The notes beneath the pieces are model-generated. The model was not told where the DNA came from. It saw only the letters and a list, made by a program, of their open reading frames with translations, and did not search any database. From a virus, in the IMG/VR virus record IMGVR_UViG_3300031839_000284, positions 1 to 53,154 of that record: DNA of 53,154 nt. One strand, given 5' to 3'. Position 1 is the stretch's first letter; each line of letters opens with the position of its first letter. The position numbers and the translations under genes are program-made. Positions 13,860 to 21,816 of this stretch are shown in pieces.

Positions 13860-14173
13860 AATTCGTCTGACAGGATATTGTTGGGTAAATCAACATAAGG
13901 TAGATTGTTATAATCTTCGTATTCCATATCTAAAAAGAATCGCTCGTTTGCTTCTGGATCAGGTCCTGGAATTACAAACATAGCTCTAACTTCTATATCG
14001 TTATGATCTAAAGTGTAAGTAATTGGTAGTTTGACTTTTTCTAAATCGTAACCTAATTCGAGTAAAGCTCCGTTAACAATCCCTACGTCAGGGTATCTGT
14101 TTTTGCCAGAGTCTTCGGCTTTTTGTGTAAGAGTTTCTAATAGCTCAACCGTTGCATATTTAACTTGTGCCAT
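13856..14173 (-). CDS. Hypothetical 105-residue protein
   Basis: MAQVKYATVELLETLTQKAE, then VKLPITYTLDHNDIEVRAMF and an acidic C-terminus. No family recognised. It overlaps the next upstream gene by 14 nt. Confidence 0.68.
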   Translation of the reverse strand: MAQVKYATVELLETLTQKAEDSGKNRYPDVGIVNGALLELGYDLEKVKLPITYTLDHNDIEVRAMFVIPGPDPEANERFFLDMEYEDYNNLPYVDLPNNILSDEL

Positions 14174-14363
14174 GTTTTTCCTCTATAAGATTATCGATTG
14201 CTTCATACATAACGTTATGTACTGCTTTTTCAAAAAGTTCAGCATCCTCGTTTTTAATTTCAATAAACGGATCTTTTAACATTGCGTGTATTACGTGTCG
14301 TGCTAAAACTGCTACATTGGTTTTAAACGTTAATCCGTTTTGTTTAGTTATTTCTATTTCCAT
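14160..14363 (-). CDS. Hypothetical 67-residue protein
   Basis: MEIEITKQNGLTFKTNVAVL, two beta strands followed by helices. GGGGAAAACG precedes the ATG. It lies directly after a terminator and has no cassette promoter, so its transcription probably depends on readthrough or an unseen promoter. No family recognised. Confidence 0.68.
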   Translation of the reverse strand: MEIEITKQNGLTFKTNVAVLARHVIHAMLKDPFIEIKNEDAELFEKAVHNVMYEAIDNLIEEKHGTS

Positions 14364-14373
14364 CGTTTTCCCC

Positions 14374-14411
14374 TAAAAAATAAGTGCACAACAAACATTG
14401 TTATGCACTTA
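14374..14411 (-). terminator. Long hairpin terminator
   Basis: Minus strand AAGTGCA-T-AACAA-TGT-TTGTT-G-TGCACTT followed by ATTTTTT. 12 paired positions in two blocks. It ends the transcript of the 123-residue gene just upstream. Confidence 0.8.
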
Positions 14412-14416
14412 ACAGA

Positions 14417-14788
14417 TTATACCTTTGCGAAGTAGCCTTCATCAACAAGTCTTTTCGCATAAAATCTAAAGATTCTAAGCGGGTCTTGACCTGTAGTCAG
14501 ATTGCCTTGCTTCACTGCAAGAGATACTAGATCTTGTGCTGTAAAACTAGCAGAGTCTAAATCACTCTTTTTAGCTTCACTAACAGTTAAGATCAAGGCT
14601 CTCATCTGCGGAGTAAAACCTTTAGACTCAGGAACTTTGCCTATGAACTTATATAAAGTTCTAGAAGCTCCTTTGCCTGTTGAACTAGGCTTCGGGACTG
14701 CTGTCACTTTAGCTTTGCTCAAAGGTTTTGTTACTGCTTTCGCAGGAACTCTCTTTGCAGAGGTAGATGTAGATGTTGCTGTTTGCAT
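14417..14788 (-). CDS. Third member of the small winged-helix-like family
   Basis: Start chosen at 14788 because AGAAAGGAGAAAGAT lies directly before this ATG; 9 more codons are open upstream. The first 40 residues are Ser/Thr/Ala/Lys-rich and basic (STSTSAKRVPAKAVTK), a flexible tail. The C-terminal domain FTPQMRALILTVSEAKKSDL, then GNLTTGQDPLRIFRFYAKRL and VDEGYFAKV matches 6784-7077. A histone-like or DNA-binding role is suggested by the basic tail; not proven. Confidence 0.75.
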   Translation of the reverse strand: MQTATSTSTSAKRVPAKAVTKPLSKAKVTAVPKPSSTGKGASRTLYKFIGKVPESKGFTPQMRALILTVSEAKKSDLDSASFTAQDLVSLAVKQGNLTTGQDPLRIFRFYAKRLVDEGYFAKV

Positions 14789-14845
14789 ATCTTTCTCCTT
14801 TCTTTTGGTTAACAAATTCTAACTTGCGTTAGAACAACTATTAAT

Positions 14846-14874
14846 AGTATGCCTACGAAATACGTGAAAGTAAA
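14846..14874 (-). promoter_or_regulatory. Cassette promoter
   Basis: Minus strand TTTACT (14869-14874, in GTGCTTTACTTT), 17 nt, CATACT (14846-14851). It drives a single gene that ends at the terminator at 14374-14411. Confidence 0.75.
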
Positions 14875-14906
14875 GCACTATAACGAGTACCTCATAGGCA
14901 GACTGT

Positions 14907-15167
14907 TTACAAGCTACGCCAAACGCGGACGCCTGAGATTTCGTTTTCTAAACGATATCTAATGACGAACTTCCATTCGGGTTCTTGTTTTTTGCCAAAG
15001 CCTCGACTGGCTTGAGCTAAACGGTTCTTCATTCGCTGAGAGTTATCGCTTGGGCTAAGTGGGAAGAAGATCGAGTCTCCTACTTTCATCTTAGCAAACG
15101 GATAGCTTGTCTGCGAACGTTGATCCTCAGGTAAAGGTATACCTGATTCTATTATAGGTTCTTGCAT
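14907..15167 (-). CDS. Conserved phage protein (DUF7303-like pattern)
   Basis: 86 residues. The pattern IPLPEDQR, YPFAKMKVGDSIFFPL, then helices with R-x-x-A-x-x-G and a final GVRVWR recalls a widespread small phage family I associate with DUF7303. Its function is unknown; the compact basic fold suggests DNA or protein binding. AAGGAGG lies before the ATG and the gene shares one base with its upstream neighbour. Confidence 0.7.
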   Translation of the reverse strand: MQEPIIESGIPLPEDQRSQTSYPFAKMKVGDSIFFPLSPSDNSQRMKNRLAQASRGFGKKQEPEWKFVIRYRLENEISGVRVWRSL

Positions 15168-15406
15168 TAGTGCACCTCCTTAGGTGGGTCGGAAAACTCA
15201 ACTAGACCTTTTTCTTCTAGGAAATTTTTCCAGAACATTAAAATTAATGATTGATCAGTAATACCGTGTAGTTCTTGACAGCCCTGAGCAATCATCGTGT
15301 CACGTATGACGGAAGCTAACTCATCGTTAGCTCCCTCATACAATGCTGACCAGACCATGGCTAAAACTTCACCATCAACTAAATATGATTTAGGGTCTTG
15401 AGCCAT
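15167..15406 (-). CDS. Hypothetical 79-residue protein
   Basis: MAQDPKSYLVDGEVLAMVWS, helical, with C-terminal EEKGLVEFSDPPKEVH. No family recognised. Translationally joined (1-nt overlaps) to the DUF932 gene upstream and the DUF7303-like gene downstream. Confidence 0.7.
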   Translation of the reverse strand: MAQDPKSYLVDGEVLAMVWSALYEGANDELASVIRDTMIAQGCQELHGITDQSLILMFWKNFLEEKGLVEFSDPPKEVH

Positions 15407-16440
15407 TACACAGCCTCCGCATATTTCACAGCTAAATCTAAAGCTTTGGCTTTACGATTAGCCGCAGCACCAAACCATGAACTATGTAGAGCGTTGCCTT
15501 CGGTTACAGACTCACGTAAATGGTCTTCAACGTAGGTGACAGCATTCAATGCTCCCCACCACGTACCTTTAGCAGACTTCAGGTTTGCACCTGGAGACTG
15601 TTCTAAAGCGTCAACAGCTAGAAGTGGAAACTTGTTAAATTGATCAACAAGAGGTTCTTGCATACCTATCAACTTACCTTCAGCTTTGAGCTGTTGGTCG
15701 TGTCTATAAGCAGCAATCATATCAGGTTGATAAATATCACCTACAAACTCAAGGAACTGAGAATGTTTAGCTTTCTTCCTAGAGAGTAAGTTTGCGGCTT
15801 CTCTAAACTCTGTCATACGCTCAGCAGATAACCCTAGAGCTTCTTCTGCGATCTGTATAACATCGTCATCGAATGCTTTAACGTGTGGCATACGGAAGGA
15901 CGCTGTGCCACCGTGTTGTAAAGCCATCGTTAAAGTGTTGTTGCAAACAACTCTGATAGGTGTCAACTTAATAGTCATTGCTCGACCAACGATATGTGGT
16001 TGGTTGATAAGCAAATAACCTTTAATAAGGTCGTCACCCGCTAGTTCGAAGTCTTCTGAGATTTTAGCTAAACCCCAAATTTCTCCACCGTCTTTCAAAC
16101 TACCTGCGGTTTCCATGGTCATATGACCAGCATCCGTAAAGCGTTTGAAGAACTTGAATACGTCTTCATTCTGTATAGGGACATAGTCTCTACCACAATG
16201 CGATAGTATTCGGTTATCGCTATCTCGAACAACGTGGAAGGTATTCTCCGCTTGGATAAGACCTACATCGTCACTCCACTCAGGAGCGTCTATAGTATAA
16301 CTAGGACGTTTGCTAACTGTCCAGTCTAACTGAGCCGCTTTCTGCATTTCAGATGGTTTAAGGTTAGAATCAACCTCGACACCTAATCCGTGCCAAGGTA
16401 CATCCCCCGTCCAAGCCATCGTTTCTACTTGGTGTGCCAT
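15406..16440 (-). CDS. DUF932 family protein
   Basis: 344 residues, usual length. Start at 16440 because AGAAAGGAGAAAATT precedes it; eight more codons are open upstream. Signature parts: WTGDVPWHGLG near the start, YVPIQNEDVFKFF, LINQPHIVGRAMTIKLTPI and RVVCNNTLTMAL, all typical of the DUF932/TIGR03299 phage and plasmid proteins. Function is unknown. It leads a three-gene cassette from the promoter at 16507-16535. Confidence 0.85.
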   Translation of the reverse strand: MAHQVETMAWTGDVPWHGLGVEVDSNLKPSEMQKAAQLDWTVSKRPSYTIDAPEWSDDVGLIQAENTFHVVRDSDNRILSHCGRDYVPIQNEDVFKFFKRFTDAGHMTMETAGSLKDGGEIWGLAKISEDFELAGDDLIKGYLLINQPHIVGRAMTIKLTPIRVVCNNTLTMALQHGGTASFRMPHVKAFDDDVIQIAEEALGLSAERMTEFREAANLLSRKKAKHSQFLEFVGDIYQPDMIAAYRHDQQLKAEGKLIGMQEPLVDQFNKFPLLAVDALEQSPGANLKSAKGTWWGALNAVTYVEDHLRESVTEGNALHSSWFGAAANRKAKALDLAVKYAEAV

Positions 16441-16506
16441 AATTTTCTCCTTTCTAATGTGCATGGCTGCACTGGTTAATCACGTAGCCTATTAGCTACG
16501 TTTACC

Positions 16507-16535
16507 ATTATAGGTACGAAAACTACGAAAGTAAA
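16507..16535 (-). promoter_or_regulatory. Cassette promoter, best -10
   Basis: Minus strand TTTACT (16530-16535, in GTGCTTTACTTT), 17 nt, TATAAT (16507-16512). The -35 lies inside the last codons of the upstream nuclease gene. Confidence 0.8.
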
Positions 16536-16912
16536 GCACTAACAAGAGCGTCCCAATCGTAAGGAATCGTAAGAGTCACAAGAGCTTTTGATTTATAACC
16601 AGTCTTAACGAGGTCTTGAATACCTGTAAGACTGTCGATATGGTAGAGCTTAATCTCATCGTTTTTACGAGCCATAACGAAAACTTGACCACCAAACGAT
16701 GCACGTTTCGCTAACCACGATATTTGCATAGGTCGTAGAGTAAGAGCATTACCTGAATGTATTTCTTTGAGCTCGATCCAGAACTCTTTACCTTTGGCAC
16801 AACCGTTAACGTCAGGAACACCTGCTCCTGTCATACCTGTTTCAATTCGTTGTAAATGTATTTCAGGCAGATTTGATCTTAACAAGAGCCATAAATTTTT
16901 TTCTTTCGCCAT
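16523..16912 (-). CDS. VRR-NUC-type PD-(D/E)xK nuclease
   Basis: 129 residues. GMTGAGVPDVNGCAKGKEFW followed by IELKE gives the G-x-PD ... E-x-K catalytic core of the VRR-NUC / Holliday-junction resolvase group; LRPMQISWLAKR downstream is the usual Q-x-x-W helix. Likely a structure-specific endonuclease in replication, recombination or resolution before packaging. It overlaps the upstream zinc-finger gene by 50 nt, and its own start lacks a clear ribosome binding site, so a coupled start is likely. Confidence 0.78.
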   Translation of the reverse strand: MAKEKNLWLLLRSNLPEIHLQRIETGMTGAGVPDVNGCAKGKEFWIELKEIHSGNALTLRPMQISWLAKRASFGGQVFVMARKNDEIKLYHIDSLTGIQDLVKTGYKSKALVTLTIPYDWDALVSALLS

Positions 16913-17576
16913 ATTTCATTTTACGGTAACGTTTCATAATCGAGCGTTTTGTTAAAATAGACCAACGTTCATTAAAAGAACGACTGTTTGAATATTTTGC
17001 TCGTTTTCGATGTTTAGATATATTAGGTTCTCGCCACCAATAATTTCTCCATTTTTTCAATTTAAACGATAAAGGATCAGGTTTGTATACAGTTCCGTCT
17101 GAGTATCTAGGTGTTGTATGTTCTTCATTTAATACACGTTCAAGCCACTCCATATCTTCTTGTACGTAAGGTTCATCAGTCGCTAGATATTCTATATGGT
17201 CTAAAATATCGTTATCTATAACCGCTTCGTCATAAGCACATTGACACCAGTTTTGATAATGACCAGATAAAACCTGTTTTCTTTTACCCGAGCCATACGT
17301 TGACATAGGGTCTTTATTTTTAGAATATTGATGTTGTTTTTGACAATGTTTAGAACAATAATTTAATAATCCAGTCTGATTCTTAAAAAACTCAACAGAA
17401 CAATACACACATGATCGAGGAATATCTATGATCGGTTTTTTGCCTTCAGCGTTATGAAACGTGTTACCGCATTCGGCACTACAAAACTTTCGTCTTTGTC
17501 CGTATAAAGGTTTCGAACATACCTTGCACTCTCCGTTGTTCGGTAGTTCTATTTGTGTGTTACTTGCTAAAAACAT
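16863..17576 (-). CDS. Multi-zinc-finger protein
   Basis: 237 residues. Three CxxC-type knuckles near the N-terminus: CKVCSKPLYGQRRKFCSAEC (18-37), CVYC (56-59) with CSKHC (74-78). Their form, C-x2-C-x10-13-C-x3-C, resembles zinc ribbons found in phage HNH-associated or DNA-binding proteins, but no HNH residues are clear. The C-terminus is very basic (KRSIMKRYRKMKYGERKK), suggesting nucleic-acid binding. The promoter -10 ends only 8 nt before the ATG, so a leaderless message is likely. Confidence 0.7.
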   Translation of the reverse strand: MFLASNTQIELPNNGECKVCSKPLYGQRRKFCSAECGNTFHNAEGKKPIIDIPRSCVYCSVEFFKNQTGLLNYCSKHCQKQHQYSKNKDPMSTYGSGKRKQVLSGHYQNWCQCAYDEAVIDNDILDHIEYLATDEPYVQEDMEWLERVLNEEHTTPRYSDGTVYKPDPLSFKLKKWRNYWWREPNISKHRKRAKYSNSRSFNERWSILTKRSIMKRYRKMKYGERKKFMALVKIKSA

Positions 17577-17584
17577 ATACCTTA

Positions 17585-17613
17585 AATATAAAAGGCAAAG
17601 TTTAGAAAGTAAA
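17585..17613 (-). promoter_or_regulatory. Cassette promoter with leaderless geometry
   Basis: Minus strand TTTACT (17608-17613, in GTGCTTTACTTT), 17 nt, TATATT (17585-17590). The expected start is about 17578, two bases before the ATG at 17576, so no AGAAAGGAGAAA leader is present. Confidence 0.7.
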
Positions 17614-17621
17614 GCACTGTA

Positions 17622-17966
17622 CTAGCCCGACCAGTCCCAACCAGTATGTGGAGCGGCTTTTTGGTTATTAGCAATAAGTTTGATGTCTCTTTCTTTTAAC
17701 CAGTCATCGAAAGCACGTTTAGTCTGATCGAGGTCATCGTACATATTTTTAAACTCAGACCATTTGTTCCGAGCAATCTGTGTACCATAGTAGTAATCAC
17801 CGTCACCGAGTTTACAACGTGTAATAATCTGCCACATACGTTGTTTTGTTAAATTATGCTCTCTACCCATTTGTTCTAGAGTTGTAGAGCTCTCTACCCA
17901 TTGTTCGTACATTCGTCTGTACTTAATAGAGTATTCTTTAGCTTTTTCTTGTGAGATACCTTTCAT
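17622..17966 (-). CDS. Helix-turn-helix protein next to PolA
   Basis: 114 residues from the ATG at 17966, which overlaps the PolA stop as ATGA with AAAGGA before it; eight more codons are open upstream. TTLEQMGREHNLTKQRMWQI is a sigma-region-4-like helix-turn-helix, followed by a tail rich in Trp, Lys and Asp. It may regulate the adjacent operon or contact RNA polymerase. The C-terminus ends AAPHTGWDWSG. Confidence 0.7.
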   Translation of the reverse strand: MKGISQEKAKEYSIKYRRMYEQWVESSTTLEQMGREHNLTKQRMWQIITRCKLGDGDYYYGTQIARNKWSEFKNMYDDLDQTKRAFDDWLKERDIKLIANNQKAAPHTGWDWSG

Positions 17967-19828
17967 TTTATTTCCTTTGTTTCGCCCCATGAACTTCCGA
18001 GTTCCTTATCCACTAGTAGGGGTACTGCAAGTTCTACACAAGTTTCCATTATTTCTGCAATCTTGTCAGCTTGTTCAGTGTTCTCTACTGAGATATCAAC
18101 CTCATCGTGGACTTGTAGGTGAGGAACAATTCCTTCCTCCCACAGACCGAGCATTGCTAACTTCGTCATGTCAGCAGCCGATCCTTGAATCAACCGATTC
18201 AGAGCCTTATATGTATATGATCTTTTTAAATTATCACCGTATTTTTCCTGTGCTTCTTCGTACGGTAGAGGTAGAGTACGTTCATATCTATCTTCCCATA
18301 GATTAAACCTACAACGTCTACCAGCAAACGTTCGTATATAGCCACGTTCCATGGCTACCCTTGCACACTGATCTTGTAACCCTCTTATAAAGGGAACTTT
18401 AGCATGATACTGCTGAAATAACCCCTCAGCTTCCGTATCGTCTATCCCCAGCTCTTTAATAAGCTTTTCTTTACCCATCCCATAGCTAAGTCCTAGATTA
18501 ATCGTCTTAGCCTGTTTACGCGGTATATTAGCCATATCTGCAACGATCTGGTGGAAATCCGCGTTCTTTTCTGTATATTCAACTACCGCATCTTTTGCCC
18601 CTGCTAAGTTCATTCGATCAGCGTAATGAACGGTAAGCCTTGGCTCTTGTTGTGAATAATCGAATACACCCCACTGACAACCATCCTCTGGAATAAACAA
18701 AGATCGTATTAAATTACCGATCTCTGGATCTCTTGCAGGAACTTGTTGTAGATTAGGATTACTATAGCTAAATCTACCACTAACCGTGCCGCCACGATCG
18801 TTACGCATAGCGTGAGCTTCTGCGTGTATACGACCATCGAAGCAGTGATCTTTAATCATCTTATCGATAAAAGTAGTTCTAGCTTTATTAAGTTTCCTGG
18901 CTCGAACAATAAGTTGTGGTAACTCGTGTTCATGTCCCTCTAACCAGTCTTTTTGAAAACTAGCCATACCTTTTGCGGTTCTAGGAAACCATATCTTGTT
19001 CTTTTCAAAGATAGCTTCTAACGATGCATTAGCCCATAAATTAACTTCTGCACCATATTTACGTTTAATCTCGACCTGTAGCTTTTGTTCTTCGATCGAT
19101 AACTTTTTACTAACATCATCAGCTTTTTGTTCATCGATTCTAACCCCTCGCCATCGCATTTCTAATAATAGAGGAATCAGTCGGCATTCCATATCGAGTA
19201 TCTTTTCTAACCCTTGTTCTTGAACTTCGATCTTTAATTTTTGCCAAAGTTTTAAAGTTAATGCTGCATCTTGCTCACCATAAGGTCCAACGAACTTAGA
19301 CGGTAGTTTATACATTTCTGATTTAGGATTTACCCCAAATGATAGAGCAGCGTTTTGTAATAACGATTCATCTTTCTTTTCGTTACAGTAAAACTCACCG
19401 AGGTTATCTAAAGAATAAGAATACCTATTCTCGTTTACTAGGGGAGCCGCTACGATCGTATCTAATATTTTACCACCTACGTGTACGCCTTCTCTACGGA
19501 GCCACCCTACGTCGTATAAGGCGTTATGAAATATAACGTCTCGCTTTTCCGATGCTAAAGTGTTGCGTAACCAACGTAATACAATATCTTCGTCAAGATT
19601 ACCTCCGCCTTGATGACGGATAGGAAAGTAACCCTTCCAACCCTCTGTCGCAATACCAACACCTACGATATACCCACGACCTGTAGCCCATCCTGGACCA
19701 CAAGTCATGAGGTGTGGATCGTAAGTTTCTAAATCTACTGCTATTGTTTCTGTCTCAGAAAACTGAGGGAAAACTTCTGGAATAGACCAGTCACTTGTTG
19801 GAGCGAACATAGGGGTTTGTAAAATCAC
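17963..19828 (-). CDS. polA: DNA polymerase I, family A, with 3'-5' exonuclease
   Basis: 621 residues. N-terminal proofreading exonuclease: Exo I IAVDLETYD (near 30), Exo II FHNALYDVGWL, Exo III YGEQDAALTL. Polymerase: motif A VFDYSQQEPRL, motif B RKQAKTINLGLSYGMG (Leu445 is the residue equal to E. coli Phe762), motif C LQVHDEVDIS. There is no 5' nuclease domain. The start is a GTG overlapping the upstream stop (GTGA); an ATG six codons later is possible. It copies the phage genome with the primase and helicases of the same block. I see no DnaJ-like insertion of the kind described in HMO-2011. Confidence 0.95.
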   Translation of the reverse strand: MILQTPMFAPTSDWSIPEVFPQFSETETIAVDLETYDPHLMTCGPGWATGRGYIVGVGIATEGWKGYFPIRHQGGGNLDEDIVLRWLRNTLASEKRDVIFHNALYDVGWLRREGVHVGGKILDTIVAAPLVNENRYSYSLDNLGEFYCNEKKDESLLQNAALSFGVNPKSEMYKLPSKFVGPYGEQDAALTLKLWQKLKIEVQEQGLEKILDMECRLIPLLLEMRWRGVRIDEQKADDVSKKLSIEEQKLQVEIKRKYGAEVNLWANASLEAIFEKNKIWFPRTAKGMASFQKDWLEGHEHELPQLIVRARKLNKARTTFIDKMIKDHCFDGRIHAEAHAMRNDRGGTVSGRFSYSNPNLQQVPARDPEIGNLIRSLFIPEDGCQWGVFDYSQQEPRLTVHYADRMNLAGAKDAVVEYTEKNADFHQIVADMANIPRKQAKTINLGLSYGMGKEKLIKELGIDDTEAEGLFQQYHAKVPFIRGLQDQCARVAMERGYIRTFAGRRCRFNLWEDRYERTLPLPYEEAQEKYGDNLKRSYTYKALNRLIQGSAADMTKLAMLGLWEEGIVPHLQVHDEVDISVENTEQADKIAEIMETCVELAVPLLVDKELGSSWGETKEIK

Positions 19829-20166
19829 TTTTTCTTTTTGATCCTCGTGACTTTAGTTTTCTTAGCTTTTGGCTTTTTTGCAGGAGCTTTACCACCTTCC
19901 CAAGCTTCGTTAACATTTGGAGTAGACTTATCGTCTGCCTTATATGTTCCTTTTTTCGTTCTAGCTCGTTTAGGATCTTTCTGCACCACTTCATAGATGT
20001 TCCCCGCTTTAAGTTCGTCGTCAAACTTCTTTAAAACAACTTCAGCATCTTTGATTGCTTTTTCAAGAACTTCTTCCTTTACAACTTTTTTAGGTTGTAG
20101 TTCTTCTTTTGGTAACGGTGTAAAAAATTTAACAAACTTTTTCCACCAACTATCTGTATTACTCAT
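19825..20166 (-). CDS. Lysine-rich hypothetical protein
   Basis: 113 residues. MSNTDSWWKKFVKFFTPLPK, a middle helix, and a tail of lysines (KAPAKKPKAKKTKVTRIKKK), about 40 basic residues in all. Such a tail should bind DNA. Its tight coupling to polA (GTGA) suggests a replication accessory role. Family not recognised. Confidence 0.7.
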   Translation of the reverse strand: MSNTDSWWKKFVKFFTPLPKEELQPKKVVKEEVLEKAIKDAEVVLKKFDDELKAGNIYEVVQKDPKRARTKKGTYKADDKSTPNVNEAWEGGKAPAKKPKAKKTKVTRIKKKK

Positions 20167-20513
20167 TAGTAATCCTCCTTGCCATCTTCTGCGGCATAAT
20201 TAACATCGTCAGCTTCAACGCTAACTTGATTAGTATTAGCTAAAATGTATTCTTCAACTAATAATAAATATCTACGTAAGTCTCGAATATCATCGAGTAA
20301 ACCTGCTTCGCCTTTGTAGACTTCACCTGCTTCGAAGATATCCCACCCGTGCTTTTCAGACTGGTGTTCTATACGATCGAACTTACGTGCTAACATCATA
20401 AAGGCACCAACACCTCCACGACGTCTCCAAGAATCACCGTACGAAGTCTCTGCTCGTTTAAGAGCTTCAAGATCGTTTTGGGCAACTTCTTTCATGCTTT
20501 CCCATTTGCTCAT
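20166..20513 (-). CDS. Possible Nmad1/DUF1599-like protein
   Basis: 115 residues from the ATG at 20513 (overlaps the ThyA-like stop, GGAG upstream; the frame is open 20 codons further). SYGDSWRRRGGVGAFMMLAR followed by KFDRIEHQ and GLLDDIRDLRRYLLL resembles small all-helical phage proteins assigned to nucleotide-modification-associated domain 1. If right, it fits the modification genes beside it. The match is from memory and weak. Confidence 0.55.
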   Translation of the reverse strand: MSKWESMKEVAQNDLEALKRAETSYGDSWRRRGGVGAFMMLARKFDRIEHQSEKHGWDIFEAGEVYKGEAGLLDDIRDLRRYLLLVEEYILANTNQVSVEADDVNYAAEDGKEDY

Positions 20514-21601
20514 TTGCTTTCTCCTATATCCGCATTGTTTAAAGTATAGGCGGTGTCTCGTTTGCGGATCCACTCAAAACACGCCTCCATCCAATCGAGA
20601 GACTTAATAGACTGTACTTCTCGATACGAATTCAAATAATCTCTTTCTTTATGATAATGAAATGCTTTTAACATAGGCACTGCTACGTCTGGAAAAATAT
20701 TATTATCCCATTCGATATCATCTGTTCTTTTTAGCATTTCTTTTGGATTATATCTAAAAGTTTCAAAATAATCGAAGAAGAACCTGACTTCTCTGTTAAA
20801 AGAAATAAGGTCATTAACAATAGGTACAGGCTCATATTCATCGATAAGATCGTAATGATTTTGTATATGTTTATAGGTGTATACATTTAGTTCAATATCT
20901 TTAACTTTTTCCCACACAGGAGTGTTTGGATAAATATGAAAACTATCACTAATTTGAGTATAATCACCCATCGGTAAATTTAGATTAAGAGCTACGAACT
21001 CTTGCAACATAGACATATGAACTGCGTTAGCACCATAAGCTCCCCAAAGCATATCGTTAGAACGATTACAAACGGTCATACATAACTTACCATCACGTAC
21101 TTTAAAATAAATATTCGTATTACAAGGTACATCCTTACGTTCTTTTTTCTTATTACAAGCTCTCGCTAAATCTTCATGAGTGTCCCACATTTGTAAAACT
21201 GCTCGTCTTTCATAAGGATTATCTTTTAACAACCCGATAATTGCGGCTATTTGATCTTTATTCCAATAACTTCTCCATCGCCAACCATAAGCTCCCCATA
21301 AAGTTTCACCGTCGTCTGAAAAATCAAACATCGATTTAACAAAATAAGTTAGCGGTTCTAAGTCGTTACGACCATCGAGCATCCATAACCCTTCTATAAA
21401 ATGAAAAAATGGATTAGCGTCTCTTTGTTTTATTAAACAAACTCTTTCCCAAGGTTTTTTGTATACGGTAGCTACAGGTGTCTTAGCTTCATACGTTATA
21501 CCATTACGACTTTCCTGTACTCTATATTCAGTAGGGTCTTGAAATAAATCTATACCTTTTTCTAACGCGTCGTTTACGTTTCTTGCATTAATTACTTTCA
21601 T
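20510..21601 (-). CDS. ThyA-family thymidylate synthase or dUMP hydroxymethylase
   Basis: 363 residues, longer than E. coli ThyA (264). Active-site Cys160 in KDVPCNTNIYF, then NRSND (Arg180, Ser181, Asp183), and ISDSFHIYPN matching D-x-H-x-Y-x-N. The pyrimidine-recognition loop reads WGAYGANAVHM, so the position equal to E. coli Asn177 is Ala with Asn next to it, unlike normal ThyA. Phage enzymes of this family can make 5-hydroxymethyl-dUMP for modified DNA, and the neighbour at 21803 resembles a hmdU-modification enzyme. Whether it makes dTMP or hm-dUMP cannot be told from sequence. Confidence 0.82.
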   Translation of the reverse strand: MKVINARNVNDALEKGIDLFQDPTEYRVQESRNGITYEAKTPVATVYKKPWERVCLIKQRDANPFFHFIEGLWMLDGRNDLEPLTYFVKSMFDFSDDGETLWGAYGWRWRSYWNKDQIAAIIGLLKDNPYERRAVLQMWDTHEDLARACNKKKERKDVPCNTNIYFKVRDGKLCMTVCNRSNDMLWGAYGANAVHMSMLQEFVALNLNLPMGDYTQISDSFHIYPNTPVWEKVKDIELNVYTYKHIQNHYDLIDEYEPVPIVNDLISFNREVRFFFDYFETFRYNPKEMLKRTDDIEWDNNIFPDVAVPMLKAFHYHKERDYLNSYREVQSIKSLDWMEACFEWIRKRDTAYTLNNADIGESK

Positions 21602-21816
21602 AATGTGTCTTGATAACCTCCTACTATTTCATGTATCACAAAACGAATTTCTTCATCGTTTAACATTGGTACTTTTCTTTTTATAAAAGCTATTGCAAGT
21701 CGCTCATCTGCGGCTACTTTTAGAAAGAAAGCTACCTCTAAAAACTGTGTATAATGTATATCGATTACATCACCATACTCTTCTAACAACTCTATTACTC
21801 TATCACTCATTCCCAT
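21598..21816 (-). CDS. Hypothetical 72-residue protein
   Basis: MGMSDRVIELLEEYGDVIDI, then helical with acidic and aromatic residues. No family recognised. It sits between the ThyA-like gene (ATGA overlap) and the hmdU-kinase-like gene (14-nt overlap). A second ATG at 21810 is possible. Confidence 0.7.
   Translation of the reverse strand: MGMSDRVIELLEEYGDVIDIHYTQFLEVAFFLKVAADERLAIAFIKRKVPMLNDEEIRFVIHEIVGGYQDTL

Noticed and set aside
17963-19828. DnaJ-like insert in PolA, a hallmark of HMO-2011
   Set aside because: No cysteine-rich zinc domain is present; the polymerase is an ordinary exonuclease-polymerase pair, so close membership of that group is not claimed.
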